DNA of 64,000 nucleotides from Triplophysa rosa (lineage: Eukaryota > Chordata > Actinopteri > Cypriniformes > Nemacheilidae). Location: the NCBI RefSeq assembly GCF_024868665.1, contig NW_026634123.1:1162-65161 (forward strand), in the 5' to 3' direction. The notes beneath the pieces are model-generated. The model saw only the letters and a program-made list of their open reading frames with translations. It had not been told where the DNA came from and made no database searches. Every line of letters starts with the position of its first letter. The stretch's first letter is position 1. A program made the position numbers and the translations under genes. This document shows positions 14,001 to 22,881 of the stretch, one piece after another.

Positions 14001-17000
14001 ATGGGGAACCTGGGAGCAGAAGTTTTAAAGTGTTGCTTTAAAGAGGAATGTCTGAAGAACAAATAATTTTGAATCTAGAAATGTACCTTTTTTATCTATC
14101 AAAACAACTTGCCTTGAACATAACCATTTCAGTGTCTTTTTAGCACTGAGTTACTGTCAAAAATCATCGGGTTGAGGCACACTAACTTGCTCTTAATATG
14201 TTATTCATACGTTTCTATGTTTGAGGTCAGTGAAATTTGGATGAATGGATGTTGCAGAGGTGGCGAAAATGTACGTCTGATATGGATTTCAGTGTCACAA
14301 AATGGTTCTATAGCACCACCTACAATATGTCAGCCGTCACACGCTTTTTCACAATATTTTAAGAAATTTCGTAAGCTCATTTAACATTTCAATAACAATC
14401 CAGGTGAGGCAAATCATTGTTTTTCAAGGACACACGCATACAGAGTCCTACCACACTAAAGGGAATAAAACATAGCTATGATACTGCATGTTTAGACTCA
14501 TGGTAGCTCTAGGCTCCCACGAGACACACCGCTAAACAAAAGCTCAAAAGCGTCACTATTAAAGAGGGCAAATACTTTTAGATTAGACTGGCCAAATATG
14601 GAGTTGATATGACGAAATCTGTAGCTGTACAATGCCTGCAAAAAAGATCAAATTTAAAATTGTAGACTTCCTGCTGGGTTTAGGATATTGCTGTAAGACA
14701 CTTTTTTTTGCAGCTGTTGGAATGTCAATGAGCCTAGGAAATTTCTTACAATTATGTGAAATAGCTTGTGAGGGCTGCTTTAATGAAATGTTTTAGGTGG
14801 CGCTATAGAGCCATTTACCACACTTTATTCTGAAATCCATACCAGACATTAATTTTCGTTTTAATAAGTTTTCAAGCATGTTTATATTATAAAATTGTAT
14901 TTGTCTAAAAATGTGATTAATTTTGGAGATAATAACAAATGGATCAATCCCTTATAACATCGGTGCTCAGGCCATAATTAGCAACATCCCTTCATCCAAA
15001 TTTCCTTGAACCTCAAACAAATATAGAATCTTATGAATAACATATTAAGAGTTAAGTTAATGTGCCTCAACCCGATAATTTCTGACGGTAACTCGGTGCT
15101 AAGAAGACACTGAAGTGGTTATGTTCAAGGCAGTTGTTTAGATAGATCGAAAATATATACATTTCTAGTTTAAAAAATATTTGTTCTTCCGAAATTGCTC
15201 TTTAAAATACATGAAGTACCAGATTTTTGCAAATTAAAAGAAATGTAGGAAATGCACAAGAATCTAAAAGGACATCTCTAACAGTTCTGGAGTTACAGGC
15301 ATGCACATTTTGTAAAAAGAACACGAAAAATGCCCTTTTCTAATTTTGGAGTTATCACCATTAGCATAAAATGCAACAAGGATTCCTAAAGACAACAGAT
15401 TTTACTAACTTTTTGGATCAGCTAATGTAAATGCTCATCCTATAGTTTTATTATTATGTATTATTATAATAATAACCACAATAACTTGTTTTTGCAATCA
15501 ATAAAATGCTCAAAAATAGGGGCGCTTATATAAGGGGTTAAATAATTTTATAAAAATGTTAAAATACCCTGACGACATCAACAGATTCATTTAATAGATT
15601 ATTTAACATATGTTACAGTATGCATGCATTAAAAATGACAATATGTATAACAAATAAATAGCCAATGATATAAACGTGCAATCAGAGTAAACAGCTGACA
15701 AATGGTTTTCAAATTATAAATGTGACGGGTGTTATGAGGTGGTGATCATGAAGTAAGTATCTCAACCGACTTTCTCTCATCTTCTTAAATACATTAATTA
15801 AATACAGTGGTGCACGTTTGCGCGTGGATCGCATCATTTGTGCTTTGACTCAACACAACATTGCTGCTTACAAAGCAGTTTAAGTTAAAGGGGTCATATT
15901 GGAGGGCTTAAACGAACATTATTGTTGTATTTGGTGTAATACAGTGTGTTTACGCGATTTACGGTAAAAAAAAAAACCGCATTCGTTTTCACATACCGTG
16001 CATTACTGTTGCTCCTATGCGCACCGCCTTTCTGAAACGCTTCGAGTTTTAACAATGCTCATCGTTGTGAAAAGCGCGGTGTGCTCTGATTGGCCAGCTA
16101 CCCAGTGCGTTGTGATTGGCCGAATACCTCAGGCATGTGGCTGAAATGTAATGTCCCTTACCTCATTTGGAACATCAGCCTTCAAAGCATATTGACAGCT
16201 GAAAATATCACCAGTACCCTGTGAGCTCAAGCCCGAATATGATCCAGAAAATGCATTTGACTAAGCAGATTAATCAACTTTGCCAGTGGGAATTTGCCAG
16301 CAGAGTGTAAGGTTAGGTTTTATTAAAAAAATAAAAATAGGTTTAACAACTAACTATAGCTGACTTCTTGAGCAGCCTTTGACGCTGTGTCTCGACGCAA
16401 CGCAACAAAGCCAATAAAACATATTATAAACGAGGCATTTGTTGCATCCAGCGGGGACAGTTACTGAATATAATGACTTATTGACTTTTTTCGTGTAGCA
16501 TCACACGGCAGGGGATAACAGCCAGAGGATACGGGGCTGAATCCAGCTCCTGATAGATTCAGCCTCTTAAATATAAAACCATTTCTGCATTTGTGATTGT
16601 AGGACTGACAAAAAGCTTACGTTTGAATAGTCAGTTGCAAATTCTTTAATAGAGAATGTGAAGCTGACGTCACGCCCTGCGTTTCATGTTGCAGTTCTGC
16701 CGGCTGCTCCGCCATCTTGGGAGGCTCAAACTCCGCTGTTATTATTGTTTTGATATGTACCGTAACTTCTTTTGATTGATATATGGAGAAATCGAAAGTG
16801 AAACTACCAGGACCTTTTCCAGAAAGTAATGGTATTGTAGTTTTTAATACAGCAAGACCGACCTACCATAGTTATATTACTTAATCAAACAAGAAAAAAC
16901 AAAACACTCCATTGAATGCAATAACAGCCTGCCTCCCAACATGGCAGAACATTCAACACTGCGTGACATAGATTGACAAGCTCTATAATGAAAACATACT

Positions 17001-20000
17001 TACAGGCTGTGAGTGAGAAGCGGCAGACTGTCCTTACAAAGTTTGATTTGCCCCACAGCCTTTGTGCATAACCAGGTGTTAATGTGCTGCACACACTCGG
17101 ATTTTGGAGTTTTGGAACAGTGTTGTAATTTAAACTAACACCACTGATTTCTAATTTTGTCCTCGTTTGGAAGACCCATCTAATTTTGTAATGAAACACA
17201 CAGCGTCTCCATGACATGGCGGCAGCAACAACAACACTACAGCAGAAATAGACATGCCTTCTGTCTTTCATTTTGGGTGGTGTTCTTCAACGCTTCTCAC
17301 GAACTGACGTAGAAATGTGGAGGCGTGTTTAAACGAGGCTTTTAGGCAGGTTTGGATGAACCCCGCTTTTAAATCAAACATATCTTTTGGTTTGAGACTT
17401 TTGCAATTTTACGTGTCTAATATATGCATGAACAACTTGTAACACACCAAAGATACAGGAAAACATGAAATCGCGTCATATGACTCCTTTAAGATATATG
17501 CAAGAATGCGCTCTAAAATTGTATTTGTCCAAATACTGAAGAGAGAGGGAGAGTGTGTGCGCGGTAAAACTATTTTTTACTCAGTGCACGCGCTAAAACT
17601 ATCTTTTTAAAATGCGCTGCAGTTTAAGTTAAGATATATGAGAGAATGAGCTTTAAAATTGTATTTGTCTAGATACTGAAGAGAGAGGGTGAGTGTGTGC
17701 ACGCTAAAACTATCTTTTACTCGGGTGTGCGCACGCTAAAACGATCTTTTACTTGCAATCTGTTTCACGATCGTGATCTGTTTCACAATCGTGATCTGTT
17801 TCACTACTGTGTAAAAATAAAATAATGATGCTGGCATATTTCTCATGTCATTTTTACCCTTTCTAATTTGGCTCCAAATTTAAGGTGAAAATTCTCTACA
17901 ATTTAGTGGATTACGCAGTAAATATTCATCCATGACCTTTAATATTTTGGCTTTCATCACTTCACATGTTGGCTTTGCTTCAAAAATAAATAAAAAAAAA
18001 TGCGGGACCTGGGACCTGCAGGAATGATGACATAATTTTAATGTTTGGGTGAACTATCCCTTTAAATAAACATAGTACAAAACTTGTCGAAACTCAGTCA
18101 GAAAAAGTTGGAAGATTCATAAGAACATTTATGTAGATGATGAAAGTGTAATTATGTTTGAACCTAATGTATGTAGTAATTATGTAGTGTTTTAAGCGTT
18201 TGTATTCTGTACTTGCTCTTATTTAATATCTTCTAAAATTAATACCTTCACAGAATTAATTATGAAGAAATAGAATTTTGTTACCAAAAGATTTTCATGA
18301 TTTGTATTTACACAATGTGATTTTTTTTACTATGAAAAGGCTTTGCTATTTATATAAGCAAGAGTTCACATTTTGTTTTACTTGATAATAAGATTTAAAG
18401 ATTCACCACCTCAGTGGTTGCTGGTCTGCTCTTTTATGTAGAAGAACCTGGGAAAGTTGTTTTGTTCTGTGATTTGAAGTGGTCTCCTTTGGGTCTGAAA
18501 ATGAACATGATTAATCAAATGATTAAATTTTTATATTTACACTGCTTCCCCCTCCATCCTAGAAAAAGCAGCTCCAAAAACATACTTTGATATTGAGACA
18601 CTTGTCCAGCACAGAGCATACGTGGAATTCCCCAAGAATGAGCTTACAGTTGTTGCTGCATCCACAGAAGCTGCATCTGCGGCCACCCCTATAAGTGCAG
18701 AAGCACCAGCCACCATTCCTACTGTTGAAGCTGCTATATCTGCCACTAATCTGACTCCTGCAGCTGAAGCACCTGCAGCCGAAGCCGCTGCCCCTGCAGC
18801 CGAAGCCCCTGCCCCTCCAATTGAAACCCCTGCAGCCGAAGCCCCTGCAGCCGAAGCCCCTGCACCCGCTGCCCCTGCAGCCGAAGCCCCTGCAGCCGAA
18901 GCCCCTGCACCTGCTGCCCCTACAGCCGAATCCGCTGCCCCTTCAGTCGAAGCCGCTGCAGTCGAAGCCGCTGCCCCTGCAGTCGAAGCCGCTCCCCCTG
19001 CAGCCGAAGCCCCTGCACCTGCTGCCCCTACAGCCGAATCTGCTGCCCCTTCAGTCGAAGCCGCTGCCCCTTCGGTCGAAGCCCCTGCAGTCGAAGCCGC
19101 TGTCCCTTCAGTTGATGCCCCTGCAGTCGAAGCCGATGGCACCGCATCCGAAGCCTCTGCCCCTTCAGTTGAAGTTCCTGCAGTTGAAGCCGCTGCCCCT
19201 GCAGCCAAAGCGACATCCCCTGGAGTTGAAGCAGCTGCCCCTTCACTCATTTCTGAAGCTGCCCCTATTGTAGAGGCTGTCACTGAAGTAGCTGCAGAAG
19301 TTGTGGCTGATGATGCCCCTGTTGCAGATACAGCTCCTGCTGAAGAGCTGATAGATTCTGCCCCTGTGGTCACAGATGCTGCTGAGGTTCCGGCTGGGGA
19401 GACACCTGAGGGTATACTCCATATCCCTATAACCTCCCTCTTTCATATTATGGGATATTTGTAATGATAATAGCTAAAATGGTATTAGTGTAAATATCAC
19501 AATGCAGTTTCTACATTTTATCTGTTAATAATTTGTTAGGCATAGCACATATGCAAGCTTTACTAAAGCTTAGCATTACTGCAGCAACAGACACTCAAGT
19601 TAAGCCCAGTGCACACAGTGTGGCCTTAGCTACATTTTTGTAGTCTAGAGTAATTCTGAAACATCTCAAAAAGTTTATAAGTGCAGAGTTCTTGCAATGT
19701 ATAAAACTTTGAAACACTTCTATTTATATACAGTCTGACACAAAACAATGATTGTTCTTGAAAAGAACATCTATCATATTGTATTCTGAAAAGCAGCAGT
19801 CAGACAAAATAAAATGCACAGTATGCTCCTGGCTTAACTCTTTCAAGGTTTTAGTCCGCAAGACTAGACAGTGGATTTTGTGTTGATCCTCTTACTCTCT
19901 GTCCATGAACATAGAATGTAGTCTCTTGTCATCCATGTCTGTGCATGCCTGCGTTAGTTGATGTTATGCAATGCTTGTTCTTCATTGCATAATTTGCTAT

Positions 20001-21564
20001 TTTTACTTATATTTATTAACGTGACTCCTCAATGCTCAAATACATTTGTTTTGCATGTTTCAGTTCTTCACCCATTAATTTAATGTAAACGTTTGTTTCA
20101 TGTTTTCGCCTTCCTTTGCTCTTCTCTTTAATATTTTTTATCAGCATTCTAAATCATAGCGTACCCATTGTTCCTTGTGTCGTTATTTACCCTCCCCCCC
20201 CCCCATCCCAACCACCCACATACTGTACATAGTTTGTGCTAGTGTATTTATCTGTAAAAACAAAATTCCAGATTTTTCTGCTTTGTAAATGTAATGGAAA
20301 ACTTTGTTAGTTAGTTTTCTTTTTTGTTAAAGTTAATGTTATGTTAAATGTAAAGGGAAACGTTTTAACTGTAACATGGAAATGCCATTCTTCTTTTCTT
20401 ACTCAAACACACTTTGTCAATGTATCACTCTTCTTCCCAGGGGTTCGCATGATATCAGTTAATTATCCTTTTATCTTTTCCTGTGTATGGTGGTTTGTAT
20501 GCGAAAGATAAATCTGAAATGTCCGTTATTTCTTGCCCTCTTTCCCAATGTGGTATATGGTGGATTCGGTGAGATTGAGTTTGCACTCTGTTTGCTGTAT
20601 GTGGAATGGAAGCATCAGATTATGAGAGTGTACAACAACTGCTTGAATATAATAATGTTTATATATTTATGGTAAATATACAGTGTCTCATCACTATTGT
20701 GGTATAAACTGCTCCTTTTCATTTCAGTGACGATGCAACCTTTGTAGTAGTTACTCACAGCCTGACCTGTTCCTTTACTCAATTCTTTACCTCCTTCGTC
20801 CAGTATATCTTTTTCTGTGTCCACACTAGACACTTCTTATGCATGAGGGCTAAAGACATCCCTTTAGTGTACAATTCATATGTATGACTGGTAATTTTTA
20901 AGATATTTAATAAGTGTTGTTTTTTCCTGTGAAAAAGCTGGATTGGACCCTATTCAGAATCTTTTCCTACATTCAATCCGTGCATACACCACAAAGAGCA
21001 AGTGAGTGTTGTTCTCAAATTCTTACTATCATAATCTCTCATCTTTTACTAAAAGAGGCAAGTGACTTGGTCTGTCAGTCACATATTTTATTTAGTACAT
21101 TTAAAAACAACAATGGTTATACTAAGCAATTTATTACTTTCTGCGGTCCTAATTTAACTATGGCCTGGTTTAAACTAATCCCTGTCTGTAAAACCACCCC
21201 TTTATGTTTACTCAGTGCTGCTGGTGGTCTTGATGCAGGCCCTGAGTACCAAAAGGCTCTTGCTGAGGAAATAACTAAACTACAGCGGCTGTATGGTGGT
21301 GGTGACCTGACTTCATTTCCAGATTTCAAATTCCCTGGTATGTCAACAATAATATTAATAAATTAATTAAATCTGATTGTTTAGGAAGTTCTGAAAAGTC
21401 AACAGAAATCAAAGACAAAAACAATTTGACTTCCTGAAACTCATTTTGTGATTGTTTGTAGTGAATTTGTCTTGAATCTTGGTTTGTTTGTCCTAAATTA
21501 AACAACTAATATATCAAATTTTCTATTCGCAGAGCCCAAATTTGATGAAGTATCTTCCAAGTAA
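8031..21564 (+). CDS. NDUFV3-like/ATP synthase coupling factor 6 chimeric mitochondrial protein
   Basis: Six exons: 8031-8075, 8469-8556, 18563-19411, 20938-21001, 21216-21337, 21533-21564. Total 1200 nt, 399 residues, all junctions GT-AG and in phase. Exon 1 (MAVSLLRVGRIGTLK) is plainly homologous to exon 1 of ndufv3 downstream ([15 protein letters not shown]) and looks like a mitochondrial presequence. Exon 2 ends in a Lys/Ser-rich stretch. Exon 3 codes about 283 residues: a conserved-looking start (KTYFDIETLVQHRAYVEFPK), then an Ala/Pro/Glu repeat. Exons 4-6 encode a nearly complete F6 (ATP5PF) mature domain: LDPIQNLFLHSIRAYTTKS, then GPEYQKALAEEITKLQRLYG, then FPDFKFPEPKFDEV, and stop. 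F6 is a peripheral-stalk subunit of ATP synthase. Skipping exon 3 keeps the frame (116 residues, close to the canonical 108). The exon 4 acceptor (GAAAAAG) has a weak pyrimidine tract. A poly(A) signal candidate lies near 21758. Confidence 0.85.
8906..9345 (-). mobile_element. Non-LTR retrotransposon 3' remnant (L2/Rex1-like)
   Basis: It lies in intron 2 of the chimeric gene. The minus-strand frame ending at 9095 contains THSVPLWWNELPASTRTAA followed by SITTFKK, the typical end of L2/Rex-type reverse transcriptase ORFs (S-x-P-LWN-x-LP ... F-K). Downstream on that strand is a tail containing the inverse of 'ATTTATTCATTTGGCAGATG', a motif common at the ends of fish LINEs and SINEs. It is 5'-truncated. 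Confidence 0.6.
9358..9655. repeat. Palindromic MITE-like repeat, copy 2
   Basis: It starts near TTAAAGGGATTACCCACCC and ends with the inverse TTTGAGTGAACTGCTCCTTTA. The arms share ATTCTGTCATCATTTACTC and its inverse; the centre is a short ATT run at 9477-9490. Same family as 891-1275. Confidence 0.75.
9656..11411. other. Intron sequence, no gene or clear element
   Basis: This is part of intron 2 of the chimeric gene. The longest frame (9826-10107, 93 codons) has no recognisable motif and a composition like the surrounding AT-rich DNA. No splice-flanked exon with family similarity was found. Confidence 0.5.
11412..12710. mobile_element. Non-autonomous hAT-like element with an internal palindrome
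   Basis: The ends are TAGGGCTGGGC and its imperfect inverse (CAGAGCCCTA). They are flanked by the 8-bp direct repeat CTATCAAC at 11404-11411 and 12711-12718, the target duplication expected of hAT elements. Within it, 11628-11810 and about 11833-12038 form long inverted arms around a centre near 11821; each contains GCGGCGCCGCA and the GAACGCTATTGGCTCAGC block or its inverse. No transposase is present. Confidence 0.85.
13238..13605. mobile_element. MITE with TA flanks and about 130-bp inverted arms
   Basis: The ends CCCTGATAGCACA and TGTGCTATCTGGG (inverse) are flanked by TA on each side. The arms share CATCCATCTGGCTTA, CATCTGCATTTACATCTGCA and CTCATCTGCAATACGT in opposite orientation. The centre is rich in AGATGT repeats. 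TA duplication suggests a Tc1/mariner-type or similar transposase acting in trans. Confidence 0.8.
15889..17488. mobile_element. TTAA-flanked non-autonomous element (piggyBac/Kolobok-like)
   Basis: It begins AGGGGTCATATT after TTAA (15885-15888) and ends ATATGACTCCT before TTAA (17489-17492), so the short termini are inverted. TTAA target duplication is typical of piggyBac and Kolobok transposons. The body includes two 'TGATTGGCC' boxes near 16088-16122. The minus-strand frame 16885-17271 (128 codons) has no domain I recognise and lies wholly inside the repeat. Confidence 0.6.
18780..19220 (+). repeat. Ala/Pro/Glu-coding tandem repeat in exon 3
   Basis: An imperfect tandem array of 12-15-nt units (forms of CCTGCAGCCGAAGCC) encodes repeats such as PAAEAPAAEAPAP and APSVEAAA. 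The strong triplet bias leaves other frames and the antisense strand open for over 800 nt, which explains the large overlapping ORFs at 18537-19373. The array probably varies in length between alleles. Confidence 0.9.
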
Positions 21565-22881
21565 ATCATCTATATTTGTGTGTACCTCTCATGTGCATTT
21601 TGTCAATTGTCTTTCATCTGTAAACCTTAATATATTGTGAGATTATACATGCGAGTCTAAATAGCCATTTTTCAAACATTCTTGTATGTGTGATGAAAAA
21701 GCTGATTTATGTGATGCACATGTGGATGTTTGTTTGAATTGTTTGGGGAAAGAGCTGAATAAACTGAGCCACACACGTTCTGTGTAAAACTTTATTCTTA
21801 TTTTAAAAATTATTACAAACATTAATCTAGTCATCTGTAATTATTGCTTATCCCATTAAGGGTCTTGGGGAGTTTTGGGGCCTATATCCATCTATTTTAG
21901 ACCAGGGCAGGAAATCATCCTGGACAGTGGCCAGTCAAGTTACATTTTATGGATTGGTATTGAGTATTACATTGATTTCCAAGAATGACAGATATTGTTT
22001 TATTATAGGAGGGAATACTGATTGTAGGTATTTGTAACATAATATAAAAAAGGATGCACAATAAGTCACATTTTTGACACCTGGGACCCGTTTCAGAAAG
22101 GAGGTTTGGTGAAAACTCTGAGTATATTAACCCTGAAATGAGGGAAACTCTGGGTTTTCCATTTCAGAATGTGAGGTATGTCAAACCCGAGAAAGCGGGG
22201 TAACTCAAGCCCGTTTCAAAAAGAGAGGTAACTTATACTCAGAGTCAGTAACCATAGTAACTTACTCTGTGAACCTAACCTGGTCGGGAGCAAGTTTTCT
22301 TTTGTAATCTTTCGATCTCCTCCCCCTTTTTAAAGAGCAAGTGGTATACCTCATTCATTCTTTCATTAATACATTCATTCATGCACACATTTTGATCTCA
22401 CAGAGACCATCTCAGTGACTAAAATGTCATATGTGCTTTTATAGAGGATCCTGTATGTGAACAGGCTGCATAAATTCATATGGATGTTCTTTGATTTTGA
22501 GAAGAGGAATTTAGGACCCGAGTGGAATTTTGTCATTTGCCTTTGCATTATTTCTTTACAGTGAATTAGATATATCAAAATATATCTCATCCATCCTTAC
22601 ATCAATAACATCAGCCATCATGGCCATGTATTACATCAGAGCACAAATTGTAGTTTTCTATGGAGGATAAGAAATGACTTAATAAAGTGTGTAAATAATG
22701 TGTATGAATAAAGAAATAACTAAATACAGGCAAATGCAGAAATTAAGTGATAAAGGTAATAAACAATTAATTTAGATGTGTAGCCATTCACCCAAAACTG
22801 CTCCGAGCAGGCTTCGAACAGATGATCTGACATTGACACACAAGTGTCCTATACACCATTACGTTTCACACGCCTCACTAG
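21565..22881. other. 3' flank of the chimeric gene; no gene
   Basis: It includes an AATAAA near 21758 that is a plausible poly(A) signal for the upstream gene. 22082-22280 contains two near copies of 'CCGTTTCAGAAAGGAGGTT'-type sequence, part of a dispersed repeat; a related piece with ACTCAAGAGTTCACATTTTAACTCGGTGTTGG is at 25317-25450. The palindromic element interrupts this repeat. Confidence 0.5.

Larger units (their letters stand above)
12989..17914. mobile_element. Third long inverted-repeat element (composite foldback)
   Basis: The outer ends GTAATCC/GGATTAC at 12989 and 17914 are followed by matching inverted sequence. 13010-13125 and 17800-17900 share TTGGAGCCAAATTAGAA and GCCAGCATCATTATTTTATT in opposite orientation. 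Further in, 13122-13160 pairs with 15363-15420 (GCATAAAATGCAA...GATTTTACTAA). 14060-14210 pairs with 15050-15200 (around GGTTGAGGCACA). The left arm carries a MITE (13238-13605), and the right arm is split by material that includes a TTAA-flanked element (15889-17488). No transposase-like ORF is visible. I read it as an old foldback element with later insertions; a tandem set of separate inverted repeats is the alternative. Confidence 0.65.

Noticed and set aside
16885..17271. A 128-codon minus-strand ORF
   Set aside because: It lies inside the TTAA-flanked repeat, has no recognisable domain, and its composition matches the surrounding element.
18537..19373. A 278-codon antisense ORF (Ala/Gly/Ser-rich) and a 150-codon ORF in another plus frame
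   Set aside because: Both lie over the Ala/Pro/Glu-coding repeat of exon 3. The repeat unit is a multiple of three and lacks stops in several frames, so these are shadows. Splice sites, phase and similarity support only the exon frame.
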